Origin: Leptothrix sp. (in: b-proteobacteria)
Lineage (GTDB): Bacteria > Pseudomonadota > Gammaproteobacteria > Burkholderiales > Burkholderiaceae_C
Reading direction: 5' to 3'
Assembly (NCBI GenBank): GCA_013822685.1
Contig: PNKV01000007.1
Span: 114,141-178,140 of the forward strand
DNA: 64,000 bases
In this document: positions 1 through 16,515 of the stretch, one piece after another
Position numbering within the stretch: position 1 is the stretch's first letter
How the letters are laid out: each line of letters opens with the position of its first letter
Position numbers and translations under genes: made by a program
The notes under the pieces: generated by a model
The model's input: the letters and a program-made list of their open reading frames with translations, nothing else
Told to the model about the DNA's origin: nothing
Databases searched by the model: none

Positions 1-2739
<2,739 letters not shown>

Positions 2740-2753
2740 CCTATTGACGCTTT

Positions 2754-2772
2754 CAGGCCCGCACCGGGCCTG
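2754..2772 (+). terminator. Hairpin after metH
   Basis: A perfect 7-bp stem (CAGGCCC/GGGCCTG, 5-nt loop) begins 15 bases after the metH stop. There is no clear T-run, so it is a weak or Rho-assisted terminator at best. Confidence 0.5.
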
Positions 2773-2935
2773 GCGTTTCGCCCCCTTACAACTGAGGCAT
2801 CTTGCATCGCCTGCGGTGATGGCTGCATGGCACCTTGCGAACTCGTTTCAGAGATTGTCGATCGCGCGACACGCCTCAAGCTGGCGTTTCAGATGCCGAC
2901 ATCCCTGAGTCAAGGTTCTCAGTGCGAGTGCGTTC

Positions 2936-4732
2936 ATGTTGCGGTCGAAGTCGGAAAGTGTCCTGTCCAAAGCAGGTTTGGTGATGGCGGTCAGCGCAGC
3001 CCTGTTGGTGGGCTGTGGTGGCGGGGGCGGCGGTGACGGCCCCTCCAGCAGCGCGGGCGGCACGGGATCCAGCAACCTGCAATCAGTGGGCGCCATGCCG
3101 GGCAACGATGCAGAAGCGAATCGCTTCCTGACACAAGCCACGTTCGGCCCCACTGCAACGGAGGTCGCCCGCGTGAAGGCCATTGGCTACGAACGCTGGA
3201 TCGACGAGCAGTTGGCCGCACCGCTGCAGAACACCCACTTGGCCACCGTCCAGGCGTCATCCGCCTCGCTGGGCACGGACCAGCCCCGGATCGATGACGT
3301 GGTCTACAGCTGGTGGACGCATGCAGTGGCTGACCCCGCCCAGTTGCGCCAACGCGTGGCCTTCGCCTTGTCCGAGATCTTCGTGGTGTCGGCCACCAAT
3401 GCCGAGTTGGAAATCGATGGCCGCATGGTGGCCAGTTACATGGACATGTTGACCCAGAAGATCGACGGCAATTACCGTGATCTGTTGGAAGGCGTGGCGT
3501 TGCATCCGGCCATGGGGGCGTTCCTGTCGCACCGGAGCAGTCGTCGGGAAGACCCAGGCACAGGCCGCATCGCCGATGAAAATTTCGCACGCGAGGTGAT
3601 GCAGCTGTTCTCGATTGGCTTGTACGAGCTGAACGACGATGGCACGCAAAAGCTCGTCAACGGCCTTCCTCAAGAGACCTACACCGGTGATGACGTCAAG
3701 GGCTTGGCCAAGGTCTTCACAGGCTGGGGTTGGTACCTTCCACCCGCCAAGGCCTCGGTGATCTGGTGGCACTGCTTCTACCGCTATGAGCTTTGCCAGG
3801 ACAGCAGCCAGAGCATCACCGCCATGTCGCCCTACACCCAGGAGCACTCGTACAGCGAGAAGCGTTTTCTGGGCGTGACGGTGCCGTTCCAACCCACGCC
3901 CGATCCAAAAGCCAGCCTGAAGGCCGCACTGGACCGCTTGGCCAACCACCCCAACACCGCGCCGTTCTTTGCCAAGCAATTGATCCAGCGGCTGGTGACC
4001 AGCAACCCCAGCCCCAGTTATGTGCAGCGCGTGGGCGCGGCCTTCCGCGCCTCCAATGGCAACATCCGGGCCACCGTGAAGGCGGCCTTGCTGGACAACG
4101 AGGCGCGCGACATGGCATTGCGCGAGAGCGCAGGCTTCGGGAAATTGCGTGAGCCCCTGGTGCGCATCACGCACCTGCTCCGAGCCCTGCCCCACACCTC
4201 GGACACCTACAGCGCCGCACGGACCGGCAACCGGGTGCCTTTCTACCTGGCCAGCAGCACCGATGACCCTGTGCTGGGCCTGGGCCAGACTCCGATGCGC
4301 GCCCCCTCGGTGTTCAACTTCTTCCGGCCTGGCTACAAGCCACCCCAGACTGATCTGGCGGACCAGGGCCTGGTCGCGCCGGAAATGCAGATCACGAGCG
4401 AGACCTCGGTGCTGGGCTACGCCAACTATGTGGCCCAGATGCTGGAAGACGGCTTGGGTCAATACAACTACACCACCCAACGCAGCGACATCCGATTTGA
4501 CTTGAGCAGCTTCGATGCACTGGTCGACAAACCCACCGCCGACGCGCCTCAACAACTCATCAACGCCGTTGCGCAAAAGATCCTGGGCGGCCCCCCAGCC
4601 AGTGAACTCAATGCCTTGATGTTGACCGGCGTGGGCAAGATGCCCAACACCACCTTGGCGGACAAGCGGCGCCGCATCAAAGCCGCGATCCTGATGGTGG
4701 CGGTGTCGCCGCAGTTCATCGTTCAACAGTGA
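2936..4732 (+). CDS. DUF1800 domain-containing lipoprotein
   Basis: A 598-residue protein starting with a lipoprotein signal: hydrophobic stretch at 13-26, lipobox LVGC with Cys27, then a Gly/Ser-rich linker. The body (NRFLTQATFGPT, then REVMQLFSIGLYELN and the PSVFNFFRPGY block) is the DUF1800 family, whose biochemical role is unknown. It is followed 16 bases later by a DUF1501 gene. This pair is widespread in proteobacteria and always adjacent, suggesting the products work together outside the inner membrane. The ATG at 2936 is chosen because it leads straight into the signal peptide; the ribosome-binding site is weak. Confidence 0.88.
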   Translation: MLRSKSESVLSKAGLVMAVSAALLVGCGGGGGGDGPSSSAGGTGSSNLQSVGAMPGNDAEANRFLTQATFGPTATEVARVKAIGYERWIDEQLAAPLQNTHLATVQASSASLGTDQPRIDDVVYSWWTHAVADPAQLRQRVAFALSEIFVVSATNAELEIDGRMVASYMDMLTQKIDGNYRDLLEGVALHPAMGAFLSHRSSRREDPGTGRIADENFAREVMQLFSIGLYELNDDGTQKLVNGLPQETYTGDDVKGLAKVFTGWGWYLPPAKASVIWWHCFYRYELCQDSSQSITAMSPYTQEHSYSEKRFLGVTVPFQPTPDPKASLKAALDRLANHPNTAPFFAKQLIQRLVTSNPSPSYVQRVGAAFRASNGNIRATVKAALLDNEARDMALRESAGFGKLREPLVRITHLLRALPHTSDTYSAARTGNRVPFYLASSTDDPVLGLGQTPMRAPSVFNFFRPGYKPPQTDLADQGLVAPEMQITSETSVLGYANYVAQMLEDGLGQYNYTTQRSDIRFDLSSFDALVDKPTADAPQQLINAVAQKILGGPPASELNALMLTGVGKMPNTTLADKRRRIKAAILMVAVSPQFIVQQ

Positions 4733-4748
4733 AGAAAAGACGTTCCCC

Positions 4749-6315
4749 ATGAGCTCCACCAGCCGCCGCAGCTTCTTGCGCCACGCCGCCGCTTTCTCCA
4801 CCCTGGGGGCGGCAGGCCCCTTGGGGTTGACCTTGGCCACCATGGGCCGGGCCTCCGCCCAATCCACGGGTGGTGGCTACCAAGCCCTGGTCTGCGTCTT
4901 CCTCAATGGCGGCAACGACTCTTACAACACGGTGCTTGCCACCGACACGGACTCGTGGGGACACTACCTGGCCCACCGCGACCCATCTTCGCGGGACCCC
5001 AGCGACGGCAGCACCTCGATCGCCTTGATGCGCCCGGGCACGCCTGCCAATGCCACGGCTGCCGCAGGCACCCCGGCCAGGTTGGGGGGCGTCTTGCCCA
5101 TCGCCCACTCAGGCCGCGCGGTCCATGCCGGACGGCAGTTTGCGCTGCACCCGGCCCTCGTTCGTACCCAGCAACTGTATGGGGCCAACCGCTTGGCCGT
5201 GATGGCCAATGTGGGACCGTTGGTTCGGCCAACCACCAAGAGCGCTTATTACCAAGACAGCTTCCCCAAGCCCGAGAAGTTGTTCTCTCACAATGACCAG
5301 CAGTCCACCTGGATGTCGTTCTCGCCCGAAGGCGCCAGCGAGGGCTGGGGTGGGCGCATTGGCGACCTGCTGATGAGCCGCAATGGCAGCGGCTCGAACG
5401 CCGACGTCATCAAGCGCTCTTTCACCTGCATCACGCCAGGCAACACCAGCACCTGGCTGAGCGGGCGGGCGGTCCGGCAGTACCCCGTGGGCCTGGCCAG
5501 CATTCCCGGCTTGGGCGCGAACCAGCGCATGCTGGGCAGCACCGACCTGCATGCCGCGGTGAAGTCCGTGATGAGCTCATCGACCAGCAACAACCTGTTC
5601 ACCCAGGCCCATCAACAGGTGGTGGCCCGTGGCATCCAGGCCACCGATTTGATGTCGGGCGCACTGCCCTCCAACGCCCAGGCCCCTTGGGGAACCCCGG
5701 GCCAATCGGTGTGGACCGATCCTTTGCTGAGCTACACCAACATGGCCGGCCTGCCCGTGACCAATCGCCTGGCCTTGCAGTTCCAGATGATCGCTCGCAT
5801 CATCCAGGCGAACCGCCAAGGCAACTTCGGCATCCAGCGCCAGGTGTTCATGGTGAACCTGGGCGGCTTCGACCACCACGGCGGACAGAACCAGGAACAC
5901 AACGACCGCATGCGCCAGCTGGACCACGGCCTGGCCTACTTCGACCAAGTGCTGCGCAACATGCCTGGCGGCGACATGAGCTCGCAAGTCACCACCTTCA
6001 CCGCCTCGGACTTTGGCCGCAGCTTCACCAGCAACGGCGATGGCACCGACCATGGTTGGGGCGCCCACCACCTGATCATGGGTGGCGCAGTGCAAGGTGG
6101 CGAGGTCTATGGCACCTTCCCACAGTACAGCACCGCCGATGGCCACGGCGTGTTCTCCAGCCCGGACCAGATCCAGAACGGCGTCTTGCTGCCCACCACC
6201 TCGGTGGACCAGTACGCCTACACCCTGGGCAAATGGATGGGCGTGAGCAACACCGACTTGGCCAGCATCTTGCCCAACCTGCACAATTTCAACAGCTCGG
6301 CCCACGACGTGGGTT

Positions 6316-6326
<11 letters not shown>
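4749..6326 (+). CDS. DUF1501 domain-containing Tat-exported protein
   Basis: A 525-residue protein. It opens with a twin-arginine signal ([10 protein letters not shown], Arg6-Arg7, then an Ala/Gly-rich hydrophobic core), so it is exported folded. The rest is the DUF1501 family, related to the alkaline phosphatase/sulfatase superfamily: [11 protein letters not shown] near the N terminus, [10 protein letters not shown] and [12 protein letters not shown] later, and [12 protein letters not shown] near the C terminus. The His/Asp-rich motifs suggest metal binding. It is co-transcribed with the DUF1800 gene before it. Its 3' end overlaps the convergent uvrA 3' end by 11 bases. Substrate unknown. 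Confidence 0.88.
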
Positions 6327-9213
<2,887 letters not shown>

Positions 9214-9270
9214 CGGACGCGGTGCAAGGCTGGGCAACCGGACATCATACGGCGCCTCAGCCTGCGGGTG

Positions 9271-10254
9271 TTACTTGCCCAGGTTCTTCAGGAAGAACGC
9301 CGTCTGCCGGCTGACCACCTGCTCGAACAGGGGCTGGGTGTATGGCGAGAAGTGGTCCGCGCCTTTCAGCTCCAGGTATTCGCCGTTCGGCAATTCCTTG
9401 ACCATGTCGCGCACGCCCTTGACGGGAATCAGGCCATCGTTCTCGGCCGCCACCACCAGAACCGGCGCGGAAATGTGCGCGGCGCTGGACGCAGGCTTGT
9501 AAAAGGGCAAGGTCATCAGAATGCGCGCAGCCACTTTGTTCTCGGTGCCCATCTGGTCCGCGGGCACCAGCGTCTGGTAGCCCTTGACGCACTCGGGGCA
9601 CACCAGTGCCGCAAAGCCATCCTGGGCCACCGTGGGGATGTAGATGGGCTCAGCCTTGTCGCCACGCAACAAGTCGCGCAAGCCATCCCACGCGGCTTGG
9701 GGTTGGTATTTCAGCGGATAAGTCAAAGCACTTTGCAGGCCGTTGACGAAAGGCACTTGCGAGCTGACCGCCTTGACAAAGCCACGGCTTTGCGACGCCG
9801 CCACCAACACGTGGCCGCCGCTGAAGGAAGAGCCCCACAAGCCCACTCGGCTGCCATCGACATCGCCCCGCACGCGCACCGACTCGATCGCGGACAACCA
9901 GTCCTTGACGTGCTCCGGGCCATCGACCACCCGGCGTGGCTGGCCGCCGCTCTTGCCAAAGCCGCGGTAGTCAAAACGCACCACCGCGAAGCCGGCCTTC
10001 ACGAAACGCTCGGCATAAGGCTGCAAGCCCCAATCCTTCAAGCCGCCAAAGCCGTGGGCCATGATGATCACAGGCGGCTTGTTCACGCCCTTGGGCAGCC
10101 ACAAATCAGCGTCGCAGGTGGCCGTCTGGCAGGCGAAGCTGGCGTTGACCACGGTGTAAGGCGCGGGCGCAGCGGCCTGGGCGGGGGCGCCAAATGCCAG
10201 GACGGCGGCGGCGACCAGCAAAGGTTGGTGCCAACGCTTGAAGATGGACTGCAT
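9271..10254 (-). CDS. Secreted alpha/beta hydrolase (dienelactone-hydrolase-like)
   Basis: A 327-residue alpha/beta-fold hydrolase with an N-terminal signal peptide (hydrophobic 10-20, cleavage after AQA about residue 25). The oxyanion region is AHGFGG, followed by [11 protein letters not shown]. The nucleophile elbow is GSSFSGG rather than a strict GxSxG. The candidate catalytic acid lies in AAENDGLIP and the His in GADHFSPY. The ATG at 10254 is preceded by GAGGAG; longer upstream frames lack both a ribosome-binding site and a signal peptide. It faces a TetR gene across two identical palindromes, so it is probably the repressor's target. Substrate is not predictable; an ester is likely. Confidence 0.82.
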   Translation of the reverse strand: MQSIFKRWHQPLLVAAAVLAFGAPAQAAAPAPYTVVNASFACQTATCDADLWLPKGVNKPPVIIMAHGFGGLKDWGLQPYAERFVKAGFAVVRFDYRGFGKSGGQPRRVVDGPEHVKDWLSAIESVRVRGDVDGSRVGLWGSSFSGGHVLVAASQSRGFVKAVSSQVPFVNGLQSALTYPLKYQPQAAWDGLRDLLRGDKAEPIYIPTVAQDGFAALVCPECVKGYQTLVPADQMGTENKVAARILMTLPFYKPASSAAHISAPVLVVAAENDGLIPVKGVRDMVKELPNGEYLELKGADHFSPYTQPLFEQVVSRQTAFFLKNLGK

Positions 10255-10314
10255 GGTGGGGTCTCCTCGGTACAAACCGGTTGAATCTTCGTTATAAAAA
10301 CTGTTTTCACGAAC

Positions 10315-10332
10315 TGGTACTGATGAGTACCA
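10315..10332. promoter_or_regulatory. TetR operator candidate 1
   Basis: An 18-bp perfect inverted repeat, TGGTACT-GATG-AGTACCA, in the divergent region between the hydrolase and the TetR gene. An identical-arm copy lies 47 bp away. The position and paired copies fit autoregulation plus control of the hydrolase; binding is inferred. Confidence 0.75.
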
Positions 10333-10361
10333 ACGCGCCGCGAACCTTAACAAACGCTCAG

Positions 10362-10379
10362 TGGTACTGTCAAGTACCA
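10362..10379. promoter_or_regulatory. TetR operator candidate 2
   Basis: Second copy of the same palindrome, TGGTACT-GTCA-AGTACCA. The arms are identical to the first copy and only the 4-base centre differs. It ends 10 bases before the TetR start codon, where bound repressor would block its own transcription or translation start. Confidence 0.75.
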
Positions 10380-10388
10380 TGGGCGACA

Positions 10389-11000
10389 ATGCACCCCTCA
10401 TCCTCGCCCGAAACAGTGGACCACCGCGCGCGCCTCATCGACGCCCTGGCCGCCACACTGGCCCGCCAGTCCTACGCCGACACGACGATCGCGCACGTGG
10501 TGGCGCAGGCGCATGTCTCCAAGCGAACCTTCTACGAGCAGTTCAGCAGCAAGGACGCGTGCCTGGTCGCGCTGTGCGAAACCTTGAGCCAGCGCACTTT
10601 GGGCCTCATCGCCGAAGGCTTCGATCCCAGCGCCGATTGGGTCGAGCAATTGGGCCACGTCACCCGCGCCTACCTGAGCAGCTTGCAGGCCCAGCCGGCG
10701 CTGATCCGCACGCTGTTCATCGAACTGCTGGGCATCGGGCCCGCCGGCTTGGCCACGCGTCGCCAGATCCAGCAGCGCTTTGCCGCTTTCCTGCAGATGC
10801 AGGTGGAGCTGTCGCGGGCGAAGGAGCCGGGCAAGCGCCCCCTGTCGCCCGAGCTGGCCATGGCCGTGGTCGGCGGCATCAACGAGCTGATCCTGCATGC
10901 GATCGAGCAGGATCAAGTGCACCAACTCACCGATCTGGCGCCCACCGTCATCGCCTTTGTGCAAGCGGTGCTCACGTCGCTGAACCCCACGCCAGACTGA
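10389..11000 (+). CDS. TetR/AcrR family transcriptional regulator
   Basis: A 203-residue TetR-type repressor. The N-terminal helix-turn-helix is clear (IAHVVAQAHVSKRTFYEQFSS, with recognition helix VSKRTFYEQF), followed by KDACLVALCET and a helical ligand-binding domain. The ATG at 10389 is taken because it directly precedes the first helix; an in-frame ATG at 10323 would place part of the coding region over both palindromes. It is divergent from the secreted hydrolase, and the two perfect palindromes between them are its likely operators. The ligand is unknown, perhaps the ester or lipid handled by the hydrolase. Confidence 0.85.
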   Translation: MHPSSSPETVDHRARLIDALAATLARQSYADTTIAHVVAQAHVSKRTFYEQFSSKDACLVALCETLSQRTLGLIAEGFDPSADWVEQLGHVTRAYLSSLQAQPALIRTLFIELLGIGPAGLATRRQIQQRFAAFLQMQVELSRAKEPGKRPLSPELAMAVVGGINELILHAIEQDQVHQLTDLAPTVIAFVQAVLTSLNPTPD

Positions 11001-11009
11001 TCATTTGCC

Positions 11010-11903
11010 TCAAACCAAGTCGGCCGTGCAAAGCGCCTCGATGGCGCCCAACTGGTCAATCTCGATGCGGACGTGGTCCCCTGGCTTGAGGAATGCCGGC
11101 GGCGTCATGCCCGCACCGACGCCACTGCAGGTGCCGGTGTAAATCACATCGCCGGGCTCCAGCGTCATGGCCTGGCTCAGCACCGAGATCTGGTCCCAGA
11201 TCTTGAAAATCATCAGGCTGGTGTTGCTGCTTTGGCGCTCTTCACCATTGACCAGGCCGCGCAGATTCAAAGCGTGCGGATCGGGCACCTCGTCCGCCGT
11301 GGTGATCCAGGGGCCAAAAGGCGCGTGCGTGTCGAAGCCCTTGCCCAAGGTCCATTGCGGAGTGCGCTTTTGCCAATCGCGCACCGACACGTCGTTGCCC
11401 ACGCAGTAGCCAAAGACGAAGGACGGGGCTTGCTCCGGCGTGACGCGCTTGCAGCGCCGCCCGATGACCACGACCAACTCGGCCTCGTAATCAGTCATTG
11501 TGGACACCGACTCGGGCGGCAGCACGATGGGGTCGAAGGGCCCGTTGACCGCCGTGGTGGCCTTGCTGAACCACACTTGGTGCTCGGGCGCCGTGCGCAC
11601 CTCGCCAATGATCTTCTCGTTGATGTGATCGAGGTAGTTCAGGCCGATGCCCAGCACCTTGCCGGGGCGCGGCACGGGGGCCAGCAGGCGCACATGCTCG
11701 CGGCGCAGTTTCTCGGGGCCGGCATGGTCGTCCAGCAAGCCTTGCAAGGCCGGCTTGAGGCTGTCCCATCGCGCGATGAGGTCCAGCATCGGGTCGTGCG
11801 GGCGCAGCAGATCGGGCAGCGCGCGCTGCACCGGCAGGATCCACTCTTCGTGGATCAGGCCCACCTCTGGCTCACGGTCGGTCTTGAATGTACAAACTTG
11901 CAT
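11010..11903 (-). CDS. Fumarylacetoacetate hydrolase family protein
   Basis: A 297-residue member of the FAH superfamily, which cleaves or decarboxylates diketo acids and acylpyruvates with a divalent metal. The core metal-site region is YEAELVVVIGRR, followed by GYCVGNDVSVRDWQ and DVIYTGTCSGVG, the usual order of the fold. The ATG at 11903 has a good AAGGAA site. It is convergent with the TetR gene (10-base gap) and lies 34 bases after the FtsX permease gene on the same strand. Likely enzymes include acylpyruvase or 2-keto-4-pentenoate-type hydrolases; the exact substrate cannot be told from sequence. Confidence 0.85.
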   Translation of the reverse strand: MQVCTFKTDREPEVGLIHEEWILPVQRALPDLLRPHDPMLDLIARWDSLKPALQGLLDDHAGPEKLRREHVRLLAPVPRPGKVLGIGLNYLDHINEKIIGEVRTAPEHQVWFSKATTAVNGPFDPIVLPPESVSTMTDYEAELVVVIGRRCKRVTPEQAPSFVFGYCVGNDVSVRDWQKRTPQWTLGKGFDTHAPFGPWITTADEVPDPHALNLRGLVNGEERQSSNTSLMIFKIWDQISVLSQAMTLEPGDVIYTGTCSGVGAGMTPPAFLKPGDHVRIEIDQLGAIEALCTADLV

Positions 11904-11936
11904 CTTGATTTCCTTTTGAACCAGCGCGGGCCGTCT

Positions 11937-13112
11937 TCAAGCCTCGCGCAAGCAATCCACGATCCTCAACCGCGCTGCCCTCCAGGCGGGGATGAACCCG
12001 CCCAGCAAACCCATGGCCAAGGCAAACAACAGGCTGTGCAGGGCAATCATCGGGGTCAGTCTGAACTGAAACGCCAGCTCTGAAAAGGTCTTGAAGTTGA
12101 CGGTAGAGATGCTGACCGCCTGCATCAGTGAAGCCGCGCCCAGGCCCATCACGCCGCCCACCAGTGACAGCAGCAAGGACTCGGCCAAGAAACTCAGCAG
12201 CACTGCGTTGCGCCTGAAACCCAAGGCCCGCAAGGTGCCGATCTCGCCCACGCGCGAGGCCACGGTGGCGAACATCGTGATCATCGCGCCCACGATGGCG
12301 CCGATGGAGAAGATGATCGACAGCGACACCCCCAGCAAGCGGATGAAGGTGGACAGCATCTCTGATTGCTCGGCATAGAACCGCACCTCGGGCTTGGCCT
12401 CCAGGGTCAGGCGCGGATCGTCTTCCAAGGTGGCGCGAGCCTTCTCGAAGGTGCCCGGGTCATTGAGCCGGAAGATCACACTCGAGAAATTGGACCGGCG
12501 AAACGCCTGCATCATCTGCTCGGTGTCGCCCCAGATCTCGGAATCGAAACCGCTGCGGTTGGCGTCAAAAATGCCGACCACCAGCCACTCGCGCCCGGCG
12601 AACTTCAAGGTCTCACCCAGGCCCGCGCCCACAAAGCCTTTGGCCACCGATTGCCCGGCCACGATTTCGCTGGTGCCGGGCCGGAACATGCGCCCCTTGA
12701 TGAAGCGCACCTGCGGGCGCAGTGCCAGCCCGGTGGCCGAGGTGCCGCGCACCGTGATATTGCTGGGCTTGCCCGTGCCGCGCTTGGGCAAGGTGTTCAG
12801 CACCACGGGCTCTTTCGACACCAGTTTGCCGCCCTGCCCGTGGGTGGCCACGCCCGCCAGCGATTCGATGATGGCCGCCTGTCCGCGCGAGATGCTGGAA
12901 TTGATCTCCGCCCCCGCCCCCTTGCGCAGCACCATGACGTTGCCTGGCTGCCCGGTGGCCACCAACGTCGCCCGGATGCCCTCGCCCATCATCAACACCG
13001 TGGCGAACACGTAGACCACGAGGGCCATGCCGCCAGCCGTCAGCATCGTGGTCACCCGCCGCACCCACAGGTTGCGCGCGATGTAGGACAAGGGCAGCAA
13101 CTCAGGCCACAT
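11937..13112 (-). CDS. ABC transporter permease, FtsX/MacB type (second of two)
   Basis: A 391-residue inner-membrane protein with the FtsX/MacB layout: one N-terminal membrane helix (RRVTTMLTAGGMALVVYVFA), a large periplasmic domain of about 220 residues, then three C-terminal helices ending in RAARLRIVDCLREA. The start at 13112 overlaps the previous permease gene by 11 bases, indicating translational coupling; the longer frame upstream is out-of-frame coding sequence of that gene. With its partner it should form a heterodimeric permease of the kind that extrudes lipoproteins, peptides or lipids. No ATPase gene is adjacent. Confidence 0.87.
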   Translation of the reverse strand: MWPELLPLSYIARNLWVRRVTTMLTAGGMALVVYVFATVLMMGEGIRATLVATGQPGNVMVLRKGAGAEINSSISRGQAAIIESLAGVATHGQGGKLVSKEPVVLNTLPKRGTGKPSNITVRGTSATGLALRPQVRFIKGRMFRPGTSEIVAGQSVAKGFVGAGLGETLKFAGREWLVVGIFDANRSGFDSEIWGDTEQMMQAFRRSNFSSVIFRLNDPGTFEKARATLEDDPRLTLEAKPEVRFYAEQSEMLSTFIRLLGVSLSIIFSIGAIVGAMITMFATVASRVGEIGTLRALGFRRNAVLLSFLAESLLLSLVGGVMGLGAASLMQAVSISTVNFKTFSELAFQFRLTPMIALHSLLFALAMGLLGGFIPAWRAARLRIVDCLREA

Positions 13113-14259
13113 GGTTAAGGCCCTGCACGATGTCGATGTGGGACATCTTCCACGCCGGCCACGCGGCGGCCACACCACCCACCACCACACACGACAACAG
13201 CTGCAACGCCATGGTCGTGCCGGACACGTGGAACACCGGGAAGAAACTGCCCACAGCCCCGCCAAAGGCCTTGGCCAGCGGAAAGGTCAGCGCCATGCCG
13301 ATGCCACCGCCGATCAAGGCGATCAGCAGGCTTTCGCCCAGCAGCAGCTTGCTGATGAAGCCCGGCGTGAAGCCCAGCGCTTTCAAGGTGGCGTATTCGG
13401 CCAGGCGCTCGCGCGCGGTCATGGTCATCGTGTTGGCCATCACGGCCATGATGATCACGATGATGATGAAGCTGACGGCCTGCACCGCCACGAGGATGGC
13501 CTCGCTCATCGACACGAAGCTGAGCTGGAAGGCCTTCTCGGTCTCGCTCAAGGTCTCGGCCAGCGAGTTCTTGAACAGCGCGTCGATGTTTTGCGCTACC
13601 ACCGGCGCCTGGTCTGCCTCGCTCAGGCCCACGATGTACACGCCCACGAAGTCGGCATTGCGGCCTGCCCGCGCCCGGATGCTCTCGGCCAGGCGCTTCC
13701 AGTGGAAGAGCATCTGGTTCTCATCCGTCGTGGCATCGATCCCGTCGTAGATGCCGCGGATGGTGAAGCGCCAGTTGCCCGGATAGATGGTGCCACGCAG
13801 GGCAACCGTGTCACCCAGCTTCCAGCCGTATTTGCGCGCCAGCTTGCGGCCCACGATGCAGCCCTGTCGATCGCGGAAAAACGCTTGCCGGTTGTCCTCT
13901 TTCAGCACGAACTCGGGGTACAGCGCCAGGTACGTGGGCGGGTCCACCGCGAACTGCGGAAAGAAGTTGCGCTCGGCGATGTACACGCCGCCAAACCAGT
14001 TGGCCCACGACACACCCTTGACACCGTCCACCGCCTTGATGCGGTCGGCATAGTTCAGGGGCAGCGGAAAGGTCAGCGAGATTGAACTGCGTGTGACCAG
14101 GCGCGCGCTGGAGGATGCGTCCACCCCCGCGTACCAGGCATCGACGATGGTGCGCAGCAGGCCGAAGGCGCCAATGGCCACCACCAGGCCCACCATCGTC
14201 AGGGCTGTGCGCAAGCGGTGCCTGAAGGCATTCTTGAGCAGCAGCCTGAAGATGAACAT
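13102..14259 (-). CDS. ABC transporter permease, FtsX/MacB type (first of two)
   Basis: A 385-residue paralogue of the next gene. It has an N-terminal helix beginning KNAFRHRLRTALTMVGLVVA, a periplasmic domain, then three helices with the FtsX-like pattern (MTMTARERLAEYATLKALGF just before the second). Its ATG shares a base with the pyrF stop (TGATG), so it is translated by coupling to pyrF. The pair normally works with a LolD/MacB-type ATPase and often a periplasmic adaptor, but neither is present in the flanking genes; they must be encoded elsewhere or lost. Confidence 0.87.
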   Translation of the reverse strand: MFIFRLLLKNAFRHRLRTALTMVGLVVAIGAFGLLRTIVDAWYAGVDASSSARLVTRSSISLTFPLPLNYADRIKAVDGVKGVSWANWFGGVYIAERNFFPQFAVDPPTYLALYPEFVLKEDNRQAFFRDRQGCIVGRKLARKYGWKLGDTVALRGTIYPGNWRFTIRGIYDGIDATTDENQMLFHWKRLAESIRARAGRNADFVGVYIVGLSEADQAPVVAQNIDALFKNSLAETLSETEKAFQLSFVSMSEAILVAVQAVSFIIIVIIMAVMANTMTMTARERLAEYATLKALGFTPGFISKLLLGESLLIALIGGGIGMALTFPLAKAFGGAVGSFFPVFHVSGTTMALQLLSCVVVGGVAAAWPAWKMSHIDIVQGLNHVA

Positions 14260-15098
14260 CAGCGTGCGGCGTTCAGCGCTTGCCTGGTGTCTTGTGCGAC
14301 CCGCCGCGCCGCGCTGGCGAAGTCGTCGCCCGCGCTGGCATACAGCACCGCCCTTGAGCTGTTGACGATGATGGCCCCCGTCACCGTGCCATCGGCCGCG
14401 ACGCGCCGCCCGGCTTTCACCGTGGCCGCGGCATCACCGCCTTGCGCGCCCACGCCGGGGATCAGCAAGGGCAAGGTTGGCGCCAACTCACGCACGCGGG
14501 CGATCTCTTCAGGGAAGGTCGCGCCCACCACCAGGCCAACCTGGCCATTGGTGTTCCATGGGCCTTGTGCCAAAGCGGCCAGGTGTTCGTACAAACGCGG
14601 CTGCCCCGGCACATCGGCCAGGCGCTGGTTCTGCAGATCGGAGCCGCCCGGGTTGGAGGTGCGGCACAGCAGGATCACGCCCTTGCCGGGATAGCGCAGG
14701 TAGGGCTCGACCGAATCGAAGCCCATGAAGGGCGACAGCGTGACGGCATCGGCCTGGTAGCGCTCAAAGGCCTCGCGGGCGTATTGCTCGGCAGTGCTGC
14801 CGATGTCGCCTCGTTTCGCATCCAGGATGATGGGCACATGCGGCGCCACGCGCTTGATGTGCGCCATCAGGCGCTCAAGCTGGCTTTCAGCGCCATGGCC
14901 GGCGAAATACGCGATCTGGGGCTTGAAGGCGCAGACCAGGTCTTTGGTCGCATCAACCATGGCCGCACAGAAATCGAAGATGCGGTCAGGCTGGCCTTTC
15001 CAGGCCCCCGGAAACCGCGAGGGCTCCGGGTCCAGCCCCACACACAGCATGGAGTCGTTGCGGCGCTGGGCCTGCTGGAGTTGGTCGGTGAAGTTCAT
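14259..15098 (-). CDS. pyrF: Orotidine 5'-phosphate decarboxylase
   Basis: Makes UMP from OMP, the last step of pyrimidine synthesis. At 279 residues it belongs to the longer group-2 PyrF type. The catalytic Asp-x-Lys region is seen as [15 protein letters not shown]. Other family blocks are CVGLDPEP near the N terminus, AFKPQIAYF, and [13 protein letters not shown] near the C-terminal phosphate-binding region. It starts 10 bases after purB and is coupled to the first FtsX permease by a TGATG junction, so purine and pyrimidine genes share a transcript with the transporter. Confidence 0.95.
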   Translation of the reverse strand: MNFTDQLQQAQRRNDSMLCVGLDPEPSRFPGAWKGQPDRIFDFCAAMVDATKDLVCAFKPQIAYFAGHGAESQLERLMAHIKRVAPHVPIILDAKRGDIGSTAEQYAREAFERYQADAVTLSPFMGFDSVEPYLRYPGKGVILLCRTSNPGGSDLQNQRLADVPGQPRLYEHLAALAQGPWNTNGQVGLVVGATFPEEIARVRELAPTLPLLIPGVGAQGGDAAATVKAGRRVAADGTVTGAIIVNSSRAVLYASAGDDFASAARRVAQDTRQALNAAR

Positions 15099-15108
15099 GG
15101 CGAGCCGA

Positions 15109-16515
<1,407 letters not shown>

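Noticed and set aside
3257..4867. A 536-residue minus-strand frame opposite the DUF1800 gene
   Set aside because: Antisense shadow of a recognised gene with signal peptide; no ribosome-binding site or motif.
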